Shown one piece after another: positions 26,011 through 34,779 of a stretch of DNA of 64,000 nucleotides; the stretch's first letter is position 1; each line of letters begins with the position of its first letter. Source of the DNA: Variovorax paradoxus B4. GTDB lineage: Bacteria > Pseudomonadota > Gammaproteobacteria > Burkholderiales > Burkholderiaceae_C. The notes below the pieces were generated by a model. It saw only the letters and a program-made list of their open reading frames with translations, had not been told where the DNA came from and searched no databases. A program made the position numbers and the translations under genes. The stretch spans positions 496,001 through 560,000 of the forward strand of contig NC_022234.1 of NCBI RefSeq assembly GCF_000463015.1, read 5' to 3'.

Positions 26011-28071
26011 ATGCCAAGCCGATCGAACGGGTTCGCGGCCGAGATGAAGGCGGTACGAACGCTGGCGCTCGTGGGTGCCGCGGCCGCCGGCAAGAGTTCG
26101 CTCGCCGAGAGCCTGCTGCACAAGGCGGGCGCCATCGCAGCGTGCGGCAGCATCGAGCGCGGCAGCACCGTCAGCGACCACGACCCGCTGGAGCGCCGCA
26201 TGCAGCACTCGCTCAACGCATCGGTGATGCACCTCACGCATGCCGGCACGCGCATCCACTTCATCGACACGCCCGGCGGCCCCGACTTCCTCGGCCAGAG
26301 CCTGCCGGCGCTGGAGGCGGTCGAGACGGCGGCGGTGGTCATCAACGCCGCCACCGGCATCGAGCCGATGACGGTGCGCATGATGGAGTACGCGGCCTCG
26401 CGCCACCTCGCGCGCATGATCATCGTCAACAAGATCGACTCGCAGGGCGTCTCGCTGGCAGGCCTGCTGGCCGACATCCAGGCCACCTTCGGCCGCGAAT
26501 GCCTGCCGCTGAACCTGCCTGACGGGGTCGGCAGGCAGGTGGTGGACTGCTTCTTCAACCGCTTCGGGCAGTCCGACTTCGGTCCCGTCGAAGCGGCGCA
26601 CCGCGCGCTGGTGGAGCAGGTGGTCGAAGTCGACGCGGCCTTCGTCGACCGCTACCTCGAGGAGGGCGACGTGGATCCGGCCGAGCTGCACGCGCCGCTC
26701 GAGCAGGCGCTGCGCGAGGGCCACCTGATCCCGGTGTGCTTCGTCTCGTCGCGCAGCGGCGCCGGCGTGGCCGAGCTGCTGGACGTGATCGTCAAGCTCC
26801 TGCCCGACCCGAGCGAGGCCAACCCGCCGGACTTCATCGTCGGCGAGGGCGCGCAGGCCAAGCCCATGGAGGCCAGGCCCGACCCGTCGCTGCACGTGCT
26901 GGCGCACGTGTTCAAGGTCACGATCGACCCCTATGTCGGCAAGATGGGCATCTTGCGCGTGCACCAGGGCACGCTCACGCGCGACAGCCAGCTCTACATC
27001 GGCGACGGCCGCAAGCCGTTCAAGGTGGGGCACCTGTTCATGCTCCAGGGCAAGGACCATGTGGAGGTGTCGCACGCGGTGCCGGGCGACATCGTGGCGG
27101 TGGCCAAGGTCGAGGAGATCCATTTCGATGCCGTGCTGCACGATGCGGCCGAAGACAGCCACGTGCATCTCGCGCCGCTGGCGTTCCCGGTGCCGGTGTA
27201 CGGCCTGGCCGTGGAGCCCAAGCGCCGTGGCGACGAGCAGCGCGCCTGGGAGATCCTCGGCAAGCTCGCGGCCGAGGATCCGTGCCTGCGCATCGAGCAT
27301 GTGGCCGCGACCAACGAGACGGTCCTCTACGGGCTCGGCGAGCTCCACCTGCGCATCGTGCTCGAGCGCTTGCGCGAGGTGTACCGCTTCGAGGTCCAGA
27401 CGCGGCCGCCGCGCATTGCCTACCGCGAGACCGTGACCGCACCGGCCGCGGGCCACCACCGCCACAAGAAGCAGACCGGCGGCGCCGGCCAGTTCGGCGA
27501 GGTCTTCCTGCGCATCGAGCCGCTGGCGCGCGGTGCCGGCTTTCAGTTTGCCGACGAAGTCAGGGGCGGCGCAATTCCGGGCCAGTTCATCCCCGCGGTC
27601 GAGAAGGGCGTGCGCGAGGTGCTCGCGTACGGCGCGATCGCCGGCTACCCCGTGGTCGATGTGCGTGTCGTGGTGCACGATGGCAAGCACCACAGCGTCG
27701 ACAGCAAGGACATCGCCTTCGCGACCGCCGGCCGCAAGGCCTTCATGGCCGCGATCCGCGAGGCCCGGCCGGTCGTGCTCGAGCCGATCGTCCAGATCGA
27801 GATCGCCGTGCCCGAGCATGCTGTCGGCGATGTCACGAGCGACCTGTCGTCGCGGCGCGGCCTGGTCACCGGCACGTCGGGCCTGGGGGGCGGCACGGTG
27901 GCCATCGGCGGGCAGGTGCCCGAGGCCGAGCTGGCCAACTACCAGTCGCGGCTCAATGCGATGACCAGCGGCCAGGGCCGCTACACCGTCGCGCTGTCGC
28001 ACTACGAAGCCGTGCCACCGGCCGTCCAGCAGACGCTGATGAGCCAATATCGGGTGCGCGACGAGGACTAA
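26011..28071 (+). CDS. Elongation factor G paralogue (EF-G-like GTPase)
   Basis: ATG 26011 (MPSRSNGFAAEMKAVRTLAL) is preceded by AAAGGAG. The 686-residue protein has all EF-G domains: a GTPase with P-loop GAAAAGKSS, a DTPGGPDF G3 box and NKID (VNKIDSQ), then domain II and domains III-V, including HHRHKKQTGGAGQFGEV and the C-terminal SDLSSRRGLVTGTSGLGGG. Two features set it apart from translational EF-G: the catalytic His of DTPGH is Gly, and the ERGITI switch is ERGSTVSDHDPLE. It belongs with EF-G-2-like proteins of unknown role, perhaps in ribosome rescue or recycling. No other translation gene is nearby. Confidence 0.9.
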   Translation: MPSRSNGFAAEMKAVRTLALVGAAAAGKSSLAESLLHKAGAIAACGSIERGSTVSDHDPLERRMQHSLNASVMHLTHAGTRIHFIDTPGGPDFLGQSLPALEAVETAAVVINAATGIEPMTVRMMEYAASRHLARMIIVNKIDSQGVSLAGLLADIQATFGRECLPLNLPDGVGRQVVDCFFNRFGQSDFGPVEAAHRALVEQVVEVDAAFVDRYLEEGDVDPAELHAPLEQALREGHLIPVCFVSSRSGAGVAELLDVIVKLLPDPSEANPPDFIVGEGAQAKPMEARPDPSLHVLAHVFKVTIDPYVGKMGILRVHQGTLTRDSQLYIGDGRKPFKVGHLFMLQGKDHVEVSHAVPGDIVAVAKVEEIHFDAVLHDAAEDSHVHLAPLAFPVPVYGLAVEPKRRGDEQRAWEILGKLAAEDPCLRIEHVAATNETVLYGLGELHLRIVLERLREVYRFEVQTRPPRIAYRETVTAPAAGHHRHKKQTGGAGQFGEVFLRIEPLARGAGFQFADEVRGGAIPGQFIPAVEKGVREVLAYGAIAGYPVVDVRVVVHDGKHHSVDSKDIAFATAGRKAFMAAIREARPVVLEPIVQIEIAVPEHAVGDVTSDLSSRRGLVTGTSGLGGGTVAIGGQVPEAELANYQSRLNAMTSGQGRYTVALSHYEAVPPAVQQTLMSQYRVRDED

Positions 28072-28112
28072 GGCCTGAAGCGTGCACGACAGACAACTGG
28101 CCAAGAAGATCG

Positions 28113-30416
28113 TCAGCGAGCGGGTGGAGGTTCAAAGGCGCGAATGGCCGGCAGGGCGCCGTTGTAGCGCTCGACCTGAACGGTCGACAGCTGGCCAGCG
28201 CAGCCCTGCGCAAGCGACGAAGTCCCGATGTCGCGCGTCAGCACGTTCGGGTTCCCATGCGCGCACATCGGACGGCCCAGTGCGTCGTATGCCGGGTCGT
28301 ACCAGGCGCCTGTGGGCAATTGCACCACACTCTCCAGCATGTCTTGCGAAAGGGTCGCGCTCGCAAGGCAGGCGCCCACCTCGTTGAATATCCGCACGAT
28401 GTCGCCTTCCCGGATCCCGCGAGCCCGTGCGGCTGCTGGGTGCATGGTGCAGACCTCCCGGTCCTGACGCTTGGTCGACCGGCTGTGGCCACCGAAATCG
28501 AGTTGGCTGTGAAGTTTCGAATGGGGCTGGTTGGCGATCAGCCACAGCGGGTGTTGCGCGTCGGGCTTGAAAGTCGGTGGCAACCAGGCGGGGTGCCCCG
28601 GGCAGTCGGCATAACCGAATCCCGCAATGACTGCTGAACTGATCTGGACCTTTCCGCTGGGCGTGGGCAATGGCGACCTGGTCGGATTGACGCGAAAGGC
28701 GCGCAGCATGCCGCCGTCGTCGTCCTTCTGCGGCACCCGCATTTCTTCGCGCTTCCAGAATGTTTCGAAATCCGGCGCCTCCAGGCCAAGATCGAGCAAC
28801 CCCTTGCGCGTCCGCTCGTAAAGGTGGGCCAGCCACTGCCGCGTATCGCGGCCCTCGCTGAACGCGTCCCAGGTGCCGATGCGCCGGGCCAGGTCGCAGA
28901 AGATGTCGTAGTCGTCTCTCGCCAGACCGTGCGGTTCGGCGATGCGGTGCATGGCCACGAACAGCGGATCGGTCGGCGTTGCACCGATGTCCTCGCGCTC
29001 GAGCGTCATGGTGCACGGAAGCACGATGTCCGCATGGCGCGCGGTGGCCGTCCAGGCGATTTCGTGCACCACGAATGTGTCGAGCGTGCGAAACGCCGCG
29101 GCCAGCTGCTTGAGATCCTGGTGATGGTGAAAGGGATTGCCCCCCGCCCAGTAGGCGAGCCGGATGTGCGGGTAGATGCGCCGCTGGCCGTTGTAGTCGT
29201 ACGGTTGGCCAGGATTCAGCAGCATGTCGCTGATGCGCGCCACCGGGATGAAATCCTCCACTCCATTGGTGCCTTGCGGGAGAGCGGCCACCGAGACCGC
29301 ATTGTTTCGCTTGCCATAGTGGGCCAGCGTTCCCAGGGCGTAGTTGTAGCCACCTCCCGGCAACCCCAGTTGGCCCAGCACGGCTGCGAGCACTGCACCC
29401 ATCCAGACAGGCTGCTCGCCATGTTCCGAGCGCTGCAGCGAATGCGCGATGACGACGAGCGTGCGCTTGCCGGCGAGCGATCGCGCGAGTTCGATGAGAG
29501 CTGTCTCGGCGATGCCGCAAATTGATGCGGCCCATGCGCAGCTCTTTGGCACGCCGTCGCTACGGCCCATGAGGTAGTTCTCGAAAATCTCCCAACCGTC
29601 GCAGCAGGTGTCAATGAAGCTTCGGTCGTGCAGGCCCTCGCTCACCAGCCGGTGCACCAGCCCCAGCATCAGTGCGGTATCAGTCCCCGGCGTGGGCGCG
29701 AGCCATTCGAACGCCGCCTCGCTGGGCATGTCGCTCTTGAGGGGGCTGATGGATATGAACCTGCAGCCGCGTCGAGCCGCAGCCTGCATGGATTCGCGTT
29801 CAACGTGTCGGCTGACGCCGCCGGACGCCACGCGCGAATTCTTCAGTGCCATGCCGCCAAAGGCGAGCACCACGTCGGTGTGCTCGACGATCTGCTCCCA
29901 AGTGACGTTGCGCCTGGACACATCGTCGAGCGCGCCGAGGATGTGCGGCATGAGCGGGCCCGATGCGCCGGCGCTGTAGCTGTTGACGGAACGCACGTAG
30001 CCGCCCACGGTCGTGTTCAGAAAGCGATGCACCTGGCTTTGGGCGTGATGAAAGCGTCCCGCACTCGACCACCCGTATGAACCGCCAAAGATGGAACCCG
30101 GGCCGTGCGCATCCCGCACTCTCTCGAGCTCCTTGGCGAGCAGGTCCAGCACTTCGTCCCATCCCACGGCAACGAATTCGTCGACCCCGCGCCGGAGGTC
30201 CGGGCCGGGGCCGTTCTCCAACCAGCCGCGGCGCAACATGGGCGTCGTCACGCGTGCCCTGTGGTGGATCGCCTCGGGAAAGTTCTCGATCAGGGGATTC
30301 GGATCGGGATCGTTGGGGTGGGGCCGCACCTGGAGACGGCCGTCCTTCCATCCGGCAGAGAAGGCTCCCCAGTGTGATGTATGGGGAAGCATCGGGATCG
30401 TGTCGGTACTGCTCAT
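28113..30416 (-). CDS. Molybdopterin oxidoreductase, BisC/TorZ-like
   Basis: The 767-residue protein resembles cytosolic bis-MGD enzymes of the DMSO-reductase family close to biotin/methionine sulfoxide reductase (BisC). Motifs are GWDEVLDLLAKELERVRDAH, SIFGGSYGWSSAGRFHHAQS (with the Ser-type molybdenum ligand position), PGGGYNYALG and HARGIREGDIVRIFNE-like (RARGIREGDIVRIFNEVGAC) for the C-terminal cofactor domain. It has no N-terminal Fe-S cysteines and no Tat signal, so it should act in the cytosol as a sulfoxide or N-oxide reductase. It is the last gene of a minus-strand unit with a Bug receptor and an aspartoacylase-like enzyme. Confidence 0.88.
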   Translation of the reverse strand: MSSTDTIPMLPHTSHWGAFSAGWKDGRLQVRPHPNDPDPNPLIENFPEAIHHRARVTTPMLRRGWLENGPGPDLRRGVDEFVAVGWDEVLDLLAKELERVRDAHGPGSIFGGSYGWSSAGRFHHAQSQVHRFLNTTVGGYVRSVNSYSAGASGPLMPHILGALDDVSRRNVTWEQIVEHTDVVLAFGGMALKNSRVASGGVSRHVERESMQAAARRGCRFISISPLKSDMPSEAAFEWLAPTPGTDTALMLGLVHRLVSEGLHDRSFIDTCCDGWEIFENYLMGRSDGVPKSCAWAASICGIAETALIELARSLAGKRTLVVIAHSLQRSEHGEQPVWMGAVLAAVLGQLGLPGGGYNYALGTLAHYGKRNNAVSVAALPQGTNGVEDFIPVARISDMLLNPGQPYDYNGQRRIYPHIRLAYWAGGNPFHHHQDLKQLAAAFRTLDTFVVHEIAWTATARHADIVLPCTMTLEREDIGATPTDPLFVAMHRIAEPHGLARDDYDIFCDLARRIGTWDAFSEGRDTRQWLAHLYERTRKGLLDLGLEAPDFETFWKREEMRVPQKDDDGGMLRAFRVNPTRSPLPTPSGKVQISSAVIAGFGYADCPGHPAWLPPTFKPDAQHPLWLIANQPHSKLHSQLDFGGHSRSTKRQDREVCTMHPAAARARGIREGDIVRIFNEVGACLASATLSQDMLESVVQLPTGAWYDPAYDALGRPMCAHGNPNVLTRDIGTSSLAQGCAGQLSTVQVERYNGALPAIRAFEPPPAR

Positions 30417-30446
30417 TGCTCAGTCTGCGGGAGGTGCACAAGCGCA

Positions 30447-31439
30447 TCACTCGGGTCGCATGCCGACTTTGGCAATCAGTGCACCCCACTTGGTGCGCTC
30501 GGTGTTCATCAGGTCCGTGAACTGGGTCGGCGAACTGGAGGTGGCTTCCATGCCGGCGCCCTCCAGGCGCTGCCTCACATCTGGCTGCGCCATGATCTTG
30601 ACGAGTGCGGCATTGAGCTTCGCGACGATGTCGGAGGGCGTGCCCGCTGGCGCGACCAGGCCATACCAGTTCTTGAGGTCATATCCCGGGACACCGGCCT
30701 CCGCCATCGTCGGCACGTTCGGAAAGAGACGGGAGCGCTGAGACGTGGTCACCGCCAGGACGCGCAGCTTGCCGCCATCGATCAGCGATTTGGCCGACGG
30801 GTCGGCGAATGTGATGGGGACCACGCCACCAATGACGTCGGACAGCAGCGGGGCTGTGCCCTTGTAGGGAACATGCGTCAGGCGCAGGCCGGCCATGAGA
30901 TTGAACTGCTCGGCGGCGATCTGGCCTATGGTGCCGACGCCGCCCGAGCCATAGTTGATCTGCGCGCCCGGCGCCTTGGCGGCCGCGATGAGTCCGGCGA
31001 CGTTCTGGTAGGGCGCGCTGGCGCTCGTCAGCAGCAGGTTGGGCATGGTCACCAGGGTGCTGATGGCGACGAAATCCTTGCGGGCGTCGTAATTGAGTTT
31101 TCGCAGACCGGGCCAGATCGTGAACGAGCCAGGGGTCGCGATGTAGAGCGTGTAGCCGTCGGCCGGCGACTTGGCCACGAACTCCGTTGCGGTCAGGCCG
31201 CCGGCGCCTGGGCGGTTCTCCACAATGACGGTGCCATTGATTTCATGCGCCAGTCCGATGGAGATGGCACGCGCCAGAACGTCCGCGCCGCCGCCGGGGG
31301 GAAATCCCACAATGATCCGCACGGGCTTCGAGGGCCAGTCCGACTGTGCTGCTGCAGGCACGCTGAAGGAAGATACGAGCGCCAGAGCGGCGCTGGCGAG
31401 GACGGCGCGGCGGCCGATGCAAGAGACGATGGATCGCAT
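30447..31439 (-). CDS. Bug/TctC-family tripartite tricarboxylate receptor
   Basis: This 330-residue periplasmic binding protein starts at ATG 31439 (MRSIVSCIGRRAVLASAALA) with a signal peptide cut near AAAQSDWP. Family motifs follow in order: WPSKPVRIIVGFPPGGGADV, VIVENRPGAGG, ADGYTLYIATPG, INYGSGGVGTIGQIAAEQFN, VPYKGTAPLLSDVIGG and VPTMAEAGVPGYDLKNWYGL. It is an orphan solute receptor, as is common in Burkholderiales, since no TctA/TctB permease genes lie here. Its neighbours suggest it captures the substrate processed by the aspartoacylase-like enzyme or the molybdoenzyme. Confidence 0.92.
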   Translation of the reverse strand: MRSIVSCIGRRAVLASAALALVSSFSVPAAAQSDWPSKPVRIIVGFPPGGGADVLARAISIGLAHEINGTVIVENRPGAGGLTATEFVAKSPADGYTLYIATPGSFTIWPGLRKLNYDARKDFVAISTLVTMPNLLLTSASAPYQNVAGLIAAAKAPGAQINYGSGGVGTIGQIAAEQFNLMAGLRLTHVPYKGTAPLLSDVIGGVVPITFADPSAKSLIDGGKLRVLAVTTSQRSRLFPNVPTMAEAGVPGYDLKNWYGLVAPAGTPSDIVAKLNAALVKIMAQPDVRQRLEGAGMEATSSSPTQFTDLMNTERTKWGALIAKVGMRPE

Positions 31440-31524
31440 TTGACTTCCTTGAGGAGGGCTGGCCTCGCGATGGGCGGGGCGATGAGTTGAAAACGGGGCG
31501 GAACGGGGGACGAGAAGAATGGGA

Positions 31525-32538
31525 TCAGGCCGCCACCGAGGCGTCTTGCCATTCCCAGGCGACGAATGCCAGGCGTTCGCCGGTGTGGACCACGGGATCG
31601 CTGCGAAGGCCAATCAGGATGCCCTCGCGCTCCAACGCGGCGACAGGCACCGAACTTCCGTCGAACCGCAGCATCTCGCCCAGCGAACCGCCCGCCGGGA
31701 CGCGATCGCCCGCCTTGAATGCGGGCACGAACAACCCCCCTTCGTCGGCGGTGATCCAGCCGCGGCGACTGACGGTGCGCAGGGTCGATGCACCCGCCTT
31801 TTTGCCTTCGAGGATTCCAAGTCGCTGAGCCAGCCCCGCAAAGCCGCGCTCGGCCAGCGCAACGTTGTCCGGCTGCAGGCGGCTCCCGCTGCCGAGTTCG
31901 AGCATGAAGGCGCAGATGCCGGCGGCGAGGCATTGATAGTCCAGGGCGCCGGCGATGTTGCCGGGCAACTCGCCCTTGCCGCTCACGTCCTGGCGACAAG
32001 CCAGGGCCGGGAAGAACGGCGCAATGGCGCCGAGCACGTCGGCTTCGGTCACGGTGCTGCCCGGATGCACCTTGTAGACGGCATACGGTGGCGCGTCGAA
32101 CAGCGGGTTCATCGTGTGCAGGTTGATCAACACGTCCGCCACGCCGCGAACTTCGGCGAACAGCGCGTGCGCCACGCGCTCCGTGATCAGGCCGCCCGCA
32201 TTGCCTGGATAGCTCTGGTCGAGATCCAGCTCGTCGTACGGGTTGCGCTTGCGCCGCGCGTCAAGTGCCTGGGGGTTGCCGGTGGGCGTGACGACCACGT
32301 TTCCCGCCATGGCCTGGGGATCGAGCTCGCGGACAAACCGGAGTGCGGCGACGATGCCGTTGATTTCGTCTCCATGCACCTGGCCGTGCAGCCACAGCGT
32401 GCGACCAGGCCGTGCGCCACGCACGGCCACCCACGGCAGCCCGACGTCGACACCCGACGCCATGGAGCCGACCCGCACCGTGCCGGATCTTCGTGCGGGC
32501 GACCTGTCCGCCGCGAGCCATTCACCAATTGAAGCCAT
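31525..32538 (-). CDS. Succinylglutamate desuccinylase/aspartoacylase-family amidohydrolase
   Basis: The 337-residue protein belongs to the M14-like AstE/AspA family. The zinc site is visible as HGQVHGDE (His55, Glu58) and NLHTMNP (His141), and the catalytic Glu should be in FMLELGSGS. The Arg/Asn substrate loop NPQALDARRKRNPYDELDLD is present. The C-terminal part (GWITADEGGLFVPAFKAGDR) is the biotinyl-lipoyl-like domain usual in this subfamily. It should hydrolyse an N-acyl amino acid or similar amide. It is first in the unit 32538-28113, with an 85-nt gap to the Bug receptor. Confidence 0.88.
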   Translation of the reverse strand: MASIGEWLAADRSPARRSGTVRVGSMASGVDVGLPWVAVRGARPGRTLWLHGQVHGDEINGIVAALRFVRELDPQAMAGNVVVTPTGNPQALDARRKRNPYDELDLDQSYPGNAGGLITERVAHALFAEVRGVADVLINLHTMNPLFDAPPYAVYKVHPGSTVTEADVLGAIAPFFPALACRQDVSGKGELPGNIAGALDYQCLAAGICAFMLELGSGSRLQPDNVALAERGFAGLAQRLGILEGKKAGASTLRTVSRRGWITADEGGLFVPAFKAGDRVPAGGSLGEMLRFDGSSVPVAALEREGILIGLRSDPVVHTGERLAFVAWEWQDASVAA

Positions 32539-32719
32539 TGAATATTCCCTTTAGAGCTGCGCGCCACCGGATGCATTGAGAGCCGCCCGCCTTGGATGAA
32601 CGGCCCGGGCCTCTGCAAACCAAGGTGCCCATCGTATGGCGTGGGCCTCTCGACACACAAATCAGCAAAGCCGAAAAAACCATCAGTGCTGTTAATGCTT
32701 TTGAGGGAATGCGTCCGAT

Positions 32720-32835
32720 CAGTGCAGGAAGTGCACTGGACTGGGGACGGAGATGTGCGAACTGGTGCGAATCCGGAAGCGCACGCGACGGGGCTCGCAG
32801 ACACCGCGCCGCCGCTGACCGAGACCCATGGACGC
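32720..32835 (+). promoter_or_regulatory. Cobalamin-riboswitch-like motif (possibly degenerate)
   Basis: The core GCGAACTGGTGCGAATCCGG (32757-32776), followed by AGCGCACGCGACGG (32777-32790), matches the conserved GGTGxxAATCC...CGCxACGG core of B12 riboswitches. GACCGAGACCCATGG (about 32817-32831) is similar to the 3' B12-box (CAGGAGACCTGC). A CAGTGCA-ggaag-TGCACTG hairpin (32720-32738) precedes it. Downstream on the plus strand is only an autotransporter remnant, so the element may be orphaned by a deletion. Not verified by folding. Confidence 0.3.
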
Positions 32836-32880
32836 GCACGCAATGTTCACCGGGGAAATATTAAAGAATGTGATGTCTTT

Positions 32881-33230
32881 TCAAGCCGAACCGGCGCCGG
32901 TTTTCGGGCTCGATGCGGCGGTCCGGTCGAGCCGCAACTGCAGTTGATCCATGAGCACATGGACCTCGGCGACGCAAGCATCCCAGGCGCGGTGGTGCAA
33001 GCGCGCGCCGGCGGAGGCGGGACCGCACGCGCTTCGTGAACGGCGCGACCCGTACCGACATCGCCGCGCCCACCGGCGGCACGAGCACCGAGCTCGCTGC
33101 GGGCTTCACATTCGCGGTGGGCCAGGCAACCGGCCTCCATGGCGAAATCGGCAGGCGCTGGGCCTCGGGCGGGAGTGCCAGGGTCAAGAGCTCGGTCAAC
33201 GGATCGATCCGCCTGCAGGTGAAACGGTAG
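32881..33230 (+). pseudogene. Autotransporter beta-barrel remnant
   Basis: Two adjacent frames give the end of a type V autotransporter barrel. The first reads PVEPQLQLIHEHMDLGDASI and PGAVVQARAGGG and stops. The second (from 33036) reads NGATRTDIAAPTGGTSTELA, then GLHGEIGRRWASGGSARVKS and SVNGSIRLQVKR, the usual final strands. A frameshift or internal deletion separates them, and the passenger is gone. It is not functional. Confidence 0.65.
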
Positions 33231-33296
33231 GCGACAGGCGCTGCGCTGGAGGACCGCCCTCTGGACAGCGCCCGCGCGCCTTGCCAAACTGCGCGC

Positions 33297-33632
33297 ATGG
33301 CACTCACGCATGCATCCTCCGGCCAGGTCGTGAACCTGGGCGCGCTCGACGGGCAGGCGACGGAAACCTGTGCACTGCTGAAGGCCCGCGACATCGAGAT
33401 CATGTGGCTGGTGCTGCCGGCCGGCAAGCAGGTTCCGTCGCATGCCGTCTCGACGTCGATGACCTTGCAGTGCATGCGCGGCAAGGTCGAGGTGCAGCTC
33501 GACGGCAATGTGAAGCTGCTGGAGGCCGATCAGGTCATGTACCTTGCGGGCGGCGTGCCGCACGGCCTGCACGCGCTGGAAGACGCCAGGCTGTTGATGA
33601 CCATCGTGCTGCCGGCCAGCCGCACCGACTGA
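33297..33632 (+). CDS. Small cupin-domain protein
   Basis: The 111-residue protein is a single cupin barrel: LPAGKQVPSHAVSTSMTLQC (motif 1, with one His), MRGKVEVQLDGNVKLLEADQ and MYLAGGVPHGLHALEDARLL (motif 2, PHGLHA). Only some of the usual metal-binding His residues are present. It may be a sensor or a small metal-binding enzyme. It is convergent with the enolase-superfamily gene, whose stop is 2 nt away. Confidence 0.82.
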   Translation: MALTHASSGQVVNLGALDGQATETCALLKARDIEIMWLVLPAGKQVPSHAVSTSMTLQCMRGKVEVQLDGNVKLLEADQVMYLAGGVPHGLHALEDARLLMTIVLPASRTD

Positions 33633-33633
33633 G

Positions 33634-34779
33634 TCAGCAGCCCGCCGCAGCCAGCTGCGCCACCGCGCGCAGATCGGGCTCGACACCGACGCCCGGCTGC
33701 TGGCCCAGGCGACTGCGGCCTTCGGTCACGCGCGACAGCGCAGGTGCGAGCGCGGTGCGCAGCGGGTTGGGGTTGGCATCGATCTCGAGGATTCCGCCGC
33801 CGCCGGCCGCGGCCAGCAGATGGGCGGAATGCAGCAGGCCGATGCCGCCGCCCAGGTAGTGCGGACAGTAGCGAAGGCCCGCCGCCTGGGCGCGCGCGAT
33901 CACGGGCCAGCAGCCGGAGATGCCGCCCCACTTGGCGCTGTCGGGCTGCAGCACGGACAGCACCCCTTGCCCGATCGCGGCATCGAATGCCGCCGGGCCT
34001 GCGATGTTCTCTCCGGCCGCCAGCGGAATGCCCGTGGCCTGCGACAGCTGCTGCCATTCGTGCCATGGCCGGTCGGCCCGCAGCGGCTCCTCGAGCCACC
34101 CGAGGCCGAAGGCTTCCAGTTGCGGCGCCATGCGGCAGGCTTCTTCCAGGCTCCAGGCCTGGTTGGCGTCGGTCATGAGCGGCAGGCCGGGGCCCAGCAC
34201 CTCGCGCATGGCCGCCAGGTTCGCGAGATCGCGCTCGCGACCGAAGCCGATCTTGAGCTTGAACGCGCGGTAGCCTTCGGCCAGCCGCGCCGCGGCCAGC
34301 TCCTGCGGACGGTCGGGATTGATGCCGCTGGCATACACGTCCACGCCGTCGTGCGCGCCGCCCAGGTAGTGCCACAGCGGCTGGCCGGCGCGGCGCGCGC
34401 ACAAGTCCCACAGCGCCAGGTCGATGCCGGCGATCACCTGCGCCATCGGGCCCGGCTCGCCGGACTGGATCGCCAGCACGGCGGTGCGCTGCGTCAGCCA
34501 GTCGAAGGCTTCGGCGGGGCCGTCGAAGGCGCGGCTCGTCAGCAGCGGCGCCATCACGGTGTCCACGAGCCGGGCCCGGTGCTCCGCGCCGCAGGAAGGG
34601 AAGTTGCACCAGATCTCGCCCCAGCCCGCGGCGCCGTCGTGGTCTTCCACGCGCACGAAGACGGCCGGCCGGTCGTGCATGGTGCCGAACGAGGTGCGCA
34701 CGGGCGTGGCGATCGGGCAGCGGAACACGAAGGCCTCGATGCGCGCGGCATGGAGGCTGGAAAGGGGCAGCGGTTTCAT
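33634..34779 (-). CDS. Mandelate racemase/muconate-lactonizing-family enzyme (enolase superfamily)
   Basis: From ATG 34779 (MKPLPLSSLHAARIEAFVFR) the 381-residue protein has the N-terminal capping domain and a barrel with YRAFKLKIGFG (KxK general base), LMTDANQAW (Asp metal ligand), GLGWLEEPL (Glu ligand), AAGENI (Glu ligand) and LQPDSAKWGGISG. A catalytic His in PHYLGGGIGLLHSAH is possible. It should abstract a proton alpha to a carboxylate in racemisation, dehydration or lactonisation. It overlaps the GntR gene by ATGA (34776-34779). With the divergent ABC importer it probably starts breakdown of an imported acid. Confidence 0.9.
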   Translation of the reverse strand: MKPLPLSSLHAARIEAFVFRCPIATPVRTSFGTMHDRPAVFVRVEDHDGAAGWGEIWCNFPSCGAEHRARLVDTVMAPLLTSRAFDGPAEAFDWLTQRTAVLAIQSGEPGPMAQVIAGIDLALWDLCARRAGQPLWHYLGGAHDGVDVYASGINPDRPQELAAARLAEGYRAFKLKIGFGRERDLANLAAMREVLGPGLPLMTDANQAWSLEEACRMAPQLEAFGLGWLEEPLRADRPWHEWQQLSQATGIPLAAGENIAGPAAFDAAIGQGVLSVLQPDSAKWGGISGCWPVIARAQAAGLRYCPHYLGGGIGLLHSAHLLAAAGGGGILEIDANPNPLRTALAPALSRVTEGRSRLGQQPGVGVEPDLRAVAQLAAAGC

